Assembly (NCBI RefSeq): GCF_000717175.1 | Contig: NZ_JNYD01000060.1 | Span: 1-12,261 of the forward strand | Source of the DNA: Pseudonocardia autotrophica | Lineage (GTDB): Bacteria > Actinomycetota > Actinomycetes > Mycobacteriales > Pseudonocardiaceae | Length of the DNA stretch: 12,261 bases | Direction: 5' to 3' | In this document: positions 4,031 to 10,633 of the stretch, one piece after another | Position numbering within the stretch: the stretch's first letter is position 1 | Layout: each line of letters begins with the position of its first letter | Program-made: the position numbers and the translations under genes | Notes under the pieces: model-generated | The model's input: the letters and a program-made list of their open reading frames with translations, nothing else | What the model was told of the DNA's origin: nothing | The model's database searches: none

Positions 4031-6248
4031 CGCGTGCTGCGGGCCGGACCCCGGCCCGGCCGGCCGAACCTTAGCCGAGTCGGTCGATACGGCCGACGAC
4101 CGGGCACGGCTGTGGCAGGTACGCGAGCTGCAGCTGGCCCTTGTCGCGGCGCTGGTATTGGGAGCCGGCTGGCTCCTGGGCCGGGCCGGCATTGCCGCCC
4201 CGGCAGTGATCGGCGTCGAGGCGCTGGCCGCGGTCGTGGCGGCGTCGACGTTCGTGCCCGGCGTGCTGCGCAACCTGCGGCGCGGCCGGATCGGTGTCGG
4301 CACCCTGATGACGATCGCGGCGATCGGCGCGGTCGCGCTCGGGCAGGTCGCCGAAGCGGCGCTGCTGGGCATCTTGTTCTCGATCGCCGAGGGTCTCGAG
4401 CACTACGCGGTCATGCGGACCCGACGCGGGCTGCGCGCCCTGCTGGGACTGGTGCCGCCTACCGCCGCGGTCCTGCGCGAAGGCACGGAGCGCCAACTCG
4501 CCCCCGACCAACTGGTCCTCGGCGACGTGATGGTGCTCCGGCCCGGCGAGCGGGCCGCGACCGACGGGGTCATCCGCTCCGGACGCACCAGCCTCGACGT
4601 CTCGGCCATCACCGGTGAGTCGGTCCCGGTCGAGGTCGGGCCGGGTGACCGGGTCTACGCGGGCGCGATCAACGGCGGTTCGGTTCGGATGAGCGCGATC
4701 GAGGTCGAGGTCGCCGCGCTCGCCGCCGACAGTTCATTGGCCCGGATCGTGCACATCGTCGAGGAGGCGCAGGAACGCAAGGGCGCCGGCCAGCGGCTGG
4801 CCGACCGCATCGCCCGGCCGCTCGTCCCCGCGATCATGGTGCTGGCGGCGCTGGTCGCCGGCATCGGGGCGCTGGTCGGCGACCCGCTGCTGTGGCTGGA
4901 ACGGGCGCTGGTGGTGCTGGTCGCGGCGTCGCCGTGCGCGTTGGCGATCTCGGTTCCGCTGTCGGTGGTCGCGGCCATCGGGGCGTCGAGCAGGCACGGG
5001 GCGCTGGTCAAGGGCGGCGCCGCGCTGGAGGAGCTCGGGCGGATCCGGGCCGTCGCCCTGGACAAGACCGGCACGCTGACCCGAAACGAACCGCAGGTCG
5101 TCGGCATCGTCCCGGCCACAGGCGTGGCCGAGGCCACCGTGGTGGCCTGCGCCGCCGCGCTCGAAGCACGCAGTGAGCACCCGCTGGCCGCGGCCATCCT
5201 CGCCGCCGCCGGTGAATCGGCCCGCGCGGCCGACGACGTCGTCACGGTCGCCGGGCACGGCCTGACCGGCACGCTCGACGGCGAAACGGTGCGGCTGGGC
5301 AAGCCGGGCTGGGTGCCCGCGGGCGAGCTGACCGGCGAGGTGCTGCGCTGGCAGGGCGAGGGCGCCACCGTCGTGCTGGTCGAGCGGGCCGGGCGGCTGC
5401 TCGGGGCGATCGCGGTGCGCGATGAGCTGCGCCCCGAAGCGACCGAGGCCGTCACGCTGCTGCGCGACCTCGGCGTCCGGGTCGCCATGCTGACCGGGGA
5501 CAACCGCCGCACCGCCGATGCTCTGGGCGCGGGGGCGGGGATCGACACCGTTCACGCCGAACTGCTGCCCGAGGACAAGGCCCGCCTCCTACCGCAGATC
5601 GCCGACGGGCGGCGGATCGCGATGGTGGGCGACGGGGTGAACGACGCCCCCGCCCTCGCGACCGCCGACGTGGGCATCGCCATGGGGGCGATGGGCACCG
5701 ACGTCGCGATCGAGACCGCGGACGTGGCGCTCATGGGGGAGGACCTGCGCCACCTGCCGCAACTGATCGGGCACGCCCGCCGCGCCCGCGCGATAATGCT
5801 GCAAAACATCGGGCTCTCCCTGGCGATCATCACCGTTCTGGTCCCGCTCGCCGCCGCCGGCGTCCTCGGGCTGGCGACGGTCGTGTTCGTCCACGAGCTC
5901 GCCGAGGTACTGGTCATCCTCAACGCCGTACGGGCATCCCGGATCCGCCTGCTGCCAGGCCTTGCCGCCGCACCGACCGGGGACGGCCGGCACCATGTCA
6001 CCGTCGCCCCCGCTCCGGTCACGGGGGATCCCTGCTGCGCCGCGGCGGCGTCCCACTCCTCGCAGCGCACCGCGGATCGGCCCTCGACGGTCGGCGATCG
6101 GGGCGTGCCACTGCCCCTGATCGACGCCACCCACGCCGCCCCAGCCAGCAGCACCTCGGCCAGCAGCGCGTCAAGTAGCGGTGGCGACGAATGTTCCTGT
6201 TGTCAACCGCAAGCTCAACTGAGCAGCAAGGAGCCCCATCAGGCCTGA
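4023..6248 (+). CDS. ctpG: CtpG-type heavy-metal P1B ATPase (metal efflux pump)
   Basis: This is an integral membrane pump that exports soft or divalent metal ions using ATP. All core motifs are present in its 741 residues: TGES (197-200), the membrane metal motif SPC (303-305), DKTGT with the phosphorylated Asp347, SEHPLA (384-389), TGDN (491-494), VGDGVNDAP (535-543) and a C-terminal helix with HELAEV (624-629). Order and wording closely follow Mycobacterium tuberculosis CtpG, but the N-terminal HMA domain is missing, leaving only an ACC motif (4-6) and LWQV (30-33). SPC replaces the CPC of classical Cd/Zn pumps. Residues 650-741 form a Ser/Ala-rich tail with CC (671-672), CSCC (724-727) and several His, a likely metal-binding extension. 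AAGGAG (4010-4015) lies 7 bases before the ATG at 4023, which overlaps the end of the sensor gene. The metal (Cd, Pb, Zn or Co) cannot be fixed from sequence alone. Confidence 0.9.
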   Translation: MADACCGPDPGPAGRTLAESVDTADDRARLWQVRELQLALVAALVLGAGWLLGRAGIAAPAVIGVEALAAVVAASTFVPGVLRNLRRGRIGVGTLMTIAAIGAVALGQVAEAALLGILFSIAEGLEHYAVMRTRRGLRALLGLVPPTAAVLREGTERQLAPDQLVLGDVMVLRPGERAATDGVIRSGRTSLDVSAITGESVPVEVGPGDRVYAGAINGGSVRMSAIEVEVAALAADSSLARIVHIVEEAQERKGAGQRLADRIARPLVPAIMVLAALVAGIGALVGDPLLWLERALVVLVAASPCALAISVPLSVVAAIGASSRHGALVKGGAALEELGRIRAVALDKTGTLTRNEPQVVGIVPATGVAEATVVACAAALEARSEHPLAAAILAAAGESARAADDVVTVAGHGLTGTLDGETVRLGKPGWVPAGELTGEVLRWQGEGATVVLVERAGRLLGAIAVRDELRPEATEAVTLLRDLGVRVAMLTGDNRRTADALGAGAGIDTVHAELLPEDKARLLPQIADGRRIAMVGDGVNDAPALATADVGIAMGAMGTDVAIETADVALMGEDLRHLPQLIGHARRARAIMLQNIGLSLAIITVLVPLAAAGVLGLATVVFVHELAEVLVILNAVRASRIRLLPGLAAAPTGDGRHHVTVAPAPVTGDPCCAAAASHSSQRTADRPSTVGDRGVPLPLIDATHAAPASSTSASSASSSGGDECSCCQPQAQLSSKEPHQA

Positions 6249-6253
6249 ACTGA

Positions 6254-6505
6254 AGCTTCGAGCGGGTGAAGATGATCGCGCGGACGCATCGGCCATTGAT
6301 TCGGGACCGGACCCGGGACGTAGCGGCTGCGGCAGACGTTGCGGGAGCTCTTCCCGCCTAATCGCTCTCGTCGCCGCATGGCTCGAGTTTCACTGACCTC
6401 GACGTGCTGGAACTGCTCGAGCGGGCACTTGACCCGACCGGGTGGCGCAGATCAGTCGGGAACCTCAAGCAGGCCCGCCGCCGCGACGTCGGCCAGAAGA
6501 GTCTC
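6254..6505 (+). mobile_element. IS110-family transposase remnant (frameshifted)
   Basis: Translating successive frames gives a broken but ordered match to the middle of IS110-family transposases. Frame one (6254-6322) gives ERVKMIARTHRPLIRDRTR, like the 'VK.LARAHQ.LIW.R.R' segment of the family. A shift of one base gives RLRQTLRELFPP (6324-6359). A further shift, back to the first frame, gives FTDLDVLELLERALDP and then LKQARRRDVGQKS (6389-6505). The segments appear in the order and spacing expected of one protein. Neither the DEDD catalytic region upstream nor the C-terminal serine domain is visible, so this is an inactive fragment. It starts 6 bases after the stop of the metal pump gene and runs into the 3' end of the opposing DUF4142 gene. 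Confidence 0.65.
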
Positions 6506-7304
6506 GCCGCGGGGCGGGGATGGTGAGGACCGGTGCCGAGTGCAGGGCCGCGAGCTGGCTGCCGGTGGCCGGGGTCGCGGCGGTCGGCGCCTTCTTCTTC
6601 CCGCGGCGCAGGGTGACCAGCAGGCCGATCGCGGCCGCGGCGCAGGCGACGAAGACAATGGCCGGGACGATCATGTCCGCGGGCGACGTGGCGCCGCTGA
6701 GCAGGCCGGGCGAGGGTGCCTCGGGCAGGGCCGAGTAGTCGACAAGGCCGGTGGCCTCGAGCATCGCGATGTGCCCGGTCACGTACTGGAACGCGGTGTC
6801 GGCGAACTGCCGGACGAGCTCGTTGCGGCTGCTCACCCGCGCCTGGGTTATGAGCGGCAAGACGTTGCCGTGCGCCTGCCGGACGAGCTGGATGGCGGTT
6901 CTATCATAGTCCGCGCCAGTGCTCTGCATGATCTGGTTCATCCAGCCGATTTGCTGGTCCGTCGGCCGGCTGGGCAGTTGCACGCCCAGCTTGTCCGCGG
7001 CGTCGCGGTCGATCTGGTCCAACACGGTGTGCTGCTTAAGTAGGTGCTGACCGCTGGCGCGGACCTGCTGGTTGGTGGCCTGCTGGGCCATCTGCTGGCC
7101 GGTCGGGGCCTCCCACAGGCCGGCCTGGCGGACCTTGATCAGCAGGTCGCGGTCGGCGGGGCCGAGCGGACCCCACTGGGTCTGCTGCCAGCCGCCGGTG
7201 CCGGGTGCGCCGGACGTCCAGGACTGCAGGACGGACACCGTGACGGCGCCGAGGACGGCGACGAGCAGGGCCCAGCGCACGGAGCGCGGGATGCGGTGCA
7301 ACAT
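6465..7304 (-). CDS. DUF4142 domain protein, membrane-anchored
   Basis: The 279-residue product has an N-terminal hydrophobic segment (about 11-26, signal anchor), a DUF4142 domain (about 46-190) and a C-terminal membrane helix (about 211-232) followed by RRGKKK, so the helical domain faces outward. DUF4142 is a ferritin-like four-helix fold, usually periplasmic or cell-surface and of unknown function. Typical wording is seen in GPADRDLL (48-55), NQQVRASGQHLLKQHT (78-93), DYDRTAIQLV (132-141) and YVTGHIAMLEATG (174-186). The ATG at 7304 follows AAAGG with acceptable spacing. The final 20 or so residues (PAPRRDSSGRRRGGGPA) are encoded within the IS110 remnant on the other strand, so the original C-terminus has probably been replaced. 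Since this lies beyond the last helix, function may survive. Confidence 0.8.
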   Translation of the reverse strand: MLHRIPRSVRWALLVAVLGAVTVSVLQSWTSGAPGTGGWQQTQWGPLGPADRDLLIKVRQAGLWEAPTGQQMAQQATNQQVRASGQHLLKQHTVLDQIDRDAADKLGVQLPSRPTDQQIGWMNQIMQSTGADYDRTAIQLVRQAHGNVLPLITQARVSSRNELVRQFADTAFQYVTGHIAMLEATGLVDYSALPEAPSPGLLSGATSPADMIVPAIVFVACAAAAIGLLVTLRRGKKKAPTAATPATGSQLAALHSAPVLTIPAPRRDSSGRRRGGGPA

Positions 7305-7445
7305 CGATGGACCTTTCGGGGAGCGGCCCGTGGGGAGCGGGTGCGTGCCGGCGCAAGGGGGCCTGTGGCCGGGTCGTGCGGGTGTGCTGGTGGTACGTAC
7401 GGGCGTCCCGCCGGGCGGGCGGCACCGGACGGCGGGGTGTCGAGA

Positions 7446-7735
7446 TCAGGCCATGTCGACCTGCTCGGTGTGGTTGGGTCGTCGGCGATGCCCATAACGG
7501 TCAGCGCGCCATGCACGTCGGCGACACCTGAGGGGCGAACCAATGAGGTGGTAGCCGTTGCCCGTCCTCGCGTCGAGGGTGTGCAGCGCGACGGTCAGCA
7601 GCGCGACGTCGATCTCACCGGGGCCGCGCGGGTCCTTTGCCGGATGCGGCGCAGGACCTCGATGACGTCCAGTTCGAGGTGGCCGTGCAGCACCGCCGCA
7701 TGGAGGTCAGCACGTGCGCCAGCGCGGGCTAGCAA
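7446..7735 (-). pseudogene. Small hypothetical gene, apparently frameshifted
   Basis: Two minus-strand frames read as consecutive parts of one protein. The first (from the TTG at 7735, closed by a stop at 7595-7597) gives ADLHAAVLHGHLELDVIEVL followed by RRIRQRT, a helical pattern. A shift of one base near 7615-7628 continues with GPGEIDVALLTVALHTLD and then ARTGNGYHLI, after which the reading becomes Arg-rich to the stop at 7446-7448. Both halves have protein-like composition only in these frames. The start is also unclear, since a stop at 7742-7744 lies just upstream and no ribosome binding site precedes the TTG. It is either a decayed small gene or one carrying a sequencing error. I do not recognise the family. 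Confidence 0.4.
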
Positions 7736-8050
7736 GCACCATCAGCAGTGCCGTCACCCATGTCGTGCGGGCGCCACCGCCGGAGCGCCGAGACTGTTGC
7801 CTTGTCCACGGTGAGGACGGTAGGCAAGGCTCGGTCGGAGGGGTTCGGAAGCTTAAGGGCCCGCCGGGGGACGGCGCCCGGCACGGGCCCGACGGTCGAC
7901 GACGGCGGGAAAATGATCCGAACGCCCCCACAATTGCTCCGATCGCCGAGCAACCCTTTCAGGATCGGGCCGCGACTACGCCGGGAGGTCGCCGACCGGC
8001 CACAGCTCGCGGGCATCTTCCTCGCCGAAGAACGCTCAGCGGGGACACAG
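7736..8050. other. Gap without a recognisable gene
   Basis: Open frames on both strands cross this stretch, but none has a ribosome binding site or recognisable protein pattern. A plus-strand frame is continuous with the hypothetical gene starting at 8066, but its upstream translation is Arg/Pro/Ser-rich and low in hydrophobic residues, so it is treated as non-coding. Confidence 0.4.
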
Positions 8051-8065
8051 GGTAGCGCCGCTACC
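8051..8065 (+). promoter_or_regulatory. Perfect inverted repeat abutting a start codon
   Basis: GGTAGC and GCTACC arms around GCC (15 bases) end directly before the ATG at 8066. It occupies the position of a ribosome binding site, and no Shine-Dalgarno sequence is present. It could be an operator or a translation-blocking hairpin; nothing identifies a binding protein. Confidence 0.35.
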
Positions 8066-8488
8066 ATGCTCTCTGTGCCGCGTCCGTCCATCCCGCCTCC
8101 GCGTCTCGCGGCGTCTCGGACGACTACTGGCACCGTCCTGACTGGCGCGGTCACGGCGCTCCTCGCCCTGACCGCAGTCGTCGTACTCGTTCTGGCCGGC
8201 GGAGGGAGCGGCCGCTGGGACGGAGTGGCTGGTACACCGTTGGTAGGCGGCTCGGCGGCACCCGTGCTGCTGCAGGCGTCGCACGGCAGCTCGAATCACT
8301 CCCCGCAGATCTGCCAACCTCCCGAGCAGTCGGCCCTGGCGCCGCAACAACTCGACAACACGACCTCCGCTCCGCAGGCGCAGATCACGTCGCCACCGAC
8401 GGCCAGCCCGCTCCGCGTCGAGTCTCTCATTTCGTCGATCGATGCAGAAGCCGGTTCGATCTACAAGCTCTGCGTGATCCGAAGGTAG
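8066..8488 (+). CDS. Small membrane-anchored hypothetical protein
   Basis: The 140-residue product has a short, Pro/Arg-rich cytoplasmic N-terminus, one strong hydrophobic helix (about 24-44, with ALLALTAVVVLVLAG) and an outer part rich in Ser, Pro, Gln and Ala. Two cysteines are in the outer part, in ICQPPEQ and near the end in YKLCVIRR. This is the shape of a type II membrane-anchored extracytoplasmic protein. I recognise no domain. The ATG at 8066 is chosen because the hydrophobic helix is then correctly placed and because sequence upstream does not look coding; a GTG at 8075 is an alternative. No ribosome binding site is visible; a perfect inverted repeat abuts the ATG. No co-directional partner is adjacent, so it is probably transcribed alone. 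Confidence 0.5.
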   Translation: MLSVPRPSIPPPRLAASRTTTGTVLTGAVTALLALTAVVVLVLAGGGSGRWDGVAGTPLVGGSAAPVLLQASHGSSNHSPQICQPPEQSALAPQQLDNTTSAPQAQITSPPTASPLRVESLISSIDAEAGSIYKLCVIRR

Positions 8489-8931
8489 ACGCACTCACAG
8501 CAGCCAGCGTTCGCCAGATCGCCGGATAAGCGCGAAAGCTGACGGAGTGCGCGTCGCGCTCAACCCGTCGGCCGCACTTTGCGCAACCCACACTGGCGCC
8601 GCTCGCTGGGCGTAAGCGCCCCAGGCAGCCACCGCGCATGGCGATGAGGCCGAGTCGCGAGCACGTCATGCCGGATTCGCCACCGCTCCTGCTTGTCCAC
8701 GACACGTCTCAACGCTCACATCCAACGGTAGGCCGCCAGCGCCGGGGCAGTCATCGTAGACCAGTTAACGTCGGCGACTCTCACCGAACTCGCGACGTGC
8801 GCACGGCCCCGGCAGCTCTCGCCGACTCAAGCGCTTTATCCCGATACGAGGTCACCGGCCCCCTCCGCGGGGCGGAACCGGGCCGCACCTTCCCGTGGTC
8901 CGGCGTCCGGCCCCGGCCGCTTAACCCCTCC
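8489..8931. other. Gap without a recognisable gene
   Basis: Nothing convincing is encoded here. A minus-strand frame gives a 46-residue or so reading around 8567-8715 (it includes DKQERWRIRHDVLATRPHRH and then LTPSERRQ), with some protein-like character but no start with a ribosome binding site. The remainder has only chance ORFs. Confidence 0.4.
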
Positions 8932-8946
8932 AAGGAGCCCCACCTG

Positions 8947-9087
8947 ATGACTCCAGCGTTGTACTCACCTGATCTTCGAGGTTCACAGAAGTGGCGCGTC
9001 GGTATACAGGCTTGCGCTGCGGAACCCACGGCGCGCCCTCACGCTCCGACCCCTCGCAATTCGACCCGGCACCTCAGGAATGTCTGA
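8947..9087 (+). CDS. Short ORF coupled to the chitosanase gene (46 aa)
   Basis: An ATG at 8947 follows AAGGAG (8932-8937), the best ribosome binding site in this part of the window, with 9-base spacing. The frame runs 46 codons and its TGA (9085-9087) overlaps the ATG of the chitosanase gene as TGATG, a classical translational-coupling arrangement. The peptide (MTPALYSPDLRG at its start, Pro/Arg/Thr-rich at its end) has no signal sequence, membrane segment or recognised domain. It may be a leader peptide controlling expression of the enzyme, or a decapitated relic. The chitosanase gene also has its own AGGAA site, so coupling need not be obligatory. Confidence 0.35.
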   Translation: MTPALYSPDLRGSQKWRVGIQACAAEPTARPHAPTPRNSTRHLRNV

Positions 9088-9927
9088 TGACCGGTCGCTC
9101 ACGAGCCGTGAAGTTAGCTGTGTCAGCCTCCGTTCTTGCAGTACTAGCGGTTGTCGTTCTCACCGCACGGGCGAACTCGACGAACCAGGACGGAGGAGGC
9201 GCCGGAACGAGTTCGAGCGTTAGCGAGCGACAAATCCTGGACAAGATTGTCAGCGTATTCGAGAACGGCGTAACCGACCTTCAGTATGATTACATTGAAG
9301 ACCTGGGGGACGGCCGCGGCTACACCGCCGGTCGGGCCGGTTTCTGCTCGGCGTGTGGAGACATGTGCGACATCGTGCGCCGTTACACCGACCGCGTCCC
9401 TTCCAATGCCCTCGCACGCTACCTGCCCACTCTCTCAGCACTAGCCAGGGAGGGGTCGGACAACCTCACGCTACTCGACGGATTGCCCTCGGCCTGGCAA
9501 AGCGCAGCCATTGATCCGGTTTTTCGACAGGTCCAGGACAGTGTGGTCGATGACACCTACTACCAGCCTGCAATGGGCTTGGCCGCCCGCCAAGGCCTTA
9601 GTACCGCGGTTTCCCGGCTCATCATGTATGACACTGCGGTCCAGCACGGCGTCACAGGCGCAGACAGCCTCACCGCGATCACCGAGCAGGTCACGGCCCA
9701 GCTCGGCGGAAGCCCGGGTACCGGGATAGACGAGACGGTGGCTCGACGCGTTCCTCGAGCAGCGCCGTTCCGTCCTCGAGCAGCCCAGCACGCCAGAGAC
9801 CCAGGCGGCGTGGTCTGCCTCGGTGGGTCGCGTGGACGCCCTCGACAGCCTGCTCGACCAGGGCAATACGGCACTCCAGACCCCGCTTCAGATCAATCCA
9901 TGGGGCTCGACGGTTGAGATCGCCTGA
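9087..9927 (+). pseudogene. csn: Secreted GH46 chitosanase, frameshifted near the 3' end
   Basis: GH46 enzymes hydrolyse the beta-1,4 bonds of chitosan outside the cell. The product has a signal peptide (Arg/Lys in the first 9 residues, hydrophobic 10-25, cleavage probably after ARA at 27-29). The GH46 domain has the catalytic pair Glu59 (in VFEN) and Asp75 (in YIEDLGDGRGYT, 69-80), matching Glu22 and Asp40 of the Streptomyces N174 enzyme. Also present are GFCSACGDM, ARYLPTL, DDTYYQPAM and MYDTAVQHG. After DET (215-217) the frame is lost at 9738; the correct continuation, WLDAFLEQRR to INPWGSTVEIA, is read from 9739 to the TGA at 9925-9927. Related enzymes have one residue between DET and the aromatic-Leu pair, so a 2-base loss fits better than a 1-base gain. 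AGGAA (9076-9080) precedes the ATG at 9087. It is a recent pseudogene or a sequence error. Confidence 0.85.
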
Positions 9928-10016
9928 TCCCCCACTGCCGAAGCACGCTCTAATCCCACCTGCCGGGGCGCACTAACCGTCCGCCTCAGTTAGCACAGAA
10001 ATGTGAGACGCTGTCC

Positions 10017-10616
10017 ATGACTTCCAGCTCTGCCCAACTGAGCACCCGCATCCACTCGCTGAGCAGGCCAAATCTGGTCAGCGTAGGTACCATCGTGTGG
10101 CTGTCCAGTGAGCTGATGTTTTTCGCCGGCCTGTTTGCAATCTACTTCACCACCCGCGCGCAAACTGCTGGCGAGTGGCCGCCGCCGCCGACCGAGCTAA
10201 ATGTGTCTTACGCGCTTGTGGTGACGTCGATCTTGGTCGCATCATCCTTCACGTGTCAATTCGGGGTCTTTGCAGCCGAGCGCGGCGACGTGTTCGGGCT
10301 GCGCCGATGGTACGTAGTCACGCTGCTCATGGGCGCAATCTTTGTCGCAGGCCAGAGTTATGAGTACTACCAGCTCGTCCAGGAAGGAACCACCATATCG
10401 TCGAGCGCCTACGGGACGGTCTTCTTCATGACGACCGGCTTCCATGGCCTCCACGTGATAGGCGGTCTCGTCGCCTTCACGTTGTTGCTCATCCGCACCA
10501 AACTCAGCAAATTCACCCCGGCTCAGGCGACCGCTGCGATTGTCGTTTCCTACTACTGGCACTTCGTGGACGTAGTATGGATCGGACTGTTCGCCGTCAT
10601 CTACTTCATTCGGTAA
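10017..10616 (+). CDS. ctaE: Cytochrome c oxidase subunit III (CtaE)
   Basis: The 199-residue product is full length for actinobacterial CtaE (about 200 residues) and nearly colinear with the mycobacterial protein: [20 protein letters not shown] (16-35), [41 protein letters not shown], and the C-terminal [12 protein letters not shown] and VIYFIR. Five membrane helices can be outlined. Subunit III packs against subunit I in the aa3-type oxidase that, in these bacteria, joins the bc1 complex as a supercomplex. Normally ctaE directly precedes qcrCAB; here it stands alone, with a chitosanase gene upstream and a convergent kinase gene 17 bases beyond its stop. Its codon use is less GC-biased than that of the kinase and pump genes. 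The ATG at 10017 lacks a good ribosome binding site but gives the family N-terminus. It may be an accessory copy or a transferred gene. Confidence 0.92.
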   Translation: MTSSSAQLSTRIHSLSRPNLVSVGTIVWLSSELMFFAGLFAIYFTTRAQTAGEWPPPPTELNVSYALVVTSILVASSFTCQFGVFAAERGDVFGLRRWYVVTLLMGAIFVAGQSYEYYQLVQEGTTISSSAYGTVFFMTTGFHGLHVIGGLVAFTLLLIRTKLSKFTPAQATAAIVVSYYWHFVDVVWIGLFAVIYFIR

Positions 10617-10633
10617 ACATCCAAATTTGCCAA

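Noticed and set aside
4655..6154. Several long ORFs antisense to or out of frame with the metal pump gene
   Set aside because: They mirror the strongly biased codons of the pump gene and have shadow-type Ser/Ala/Arg-rich or Gly/Arg-rich translations.
8427..8720. Minus-strand ORFs overlapping the end of the small membrane protein gene and the following gap
   Set aside because: No ribosome binding site, no recognised pattern, and partly antisense to a better supported gene.
2550..8764. Shared 9-mer CTGGTCTAC at 2550-2558 and, inverted, at 8756-8764
   Set aside because: Too short to be significant across 12 kb, and the surrounding bases do not align.
9735..9741. Programmed frameshift in the chitosanase gene
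   Set aside because: No slippery heptamer or downstream pseudoknot is evident, and this family is not known to use one; mutation or sequence error is simpler.
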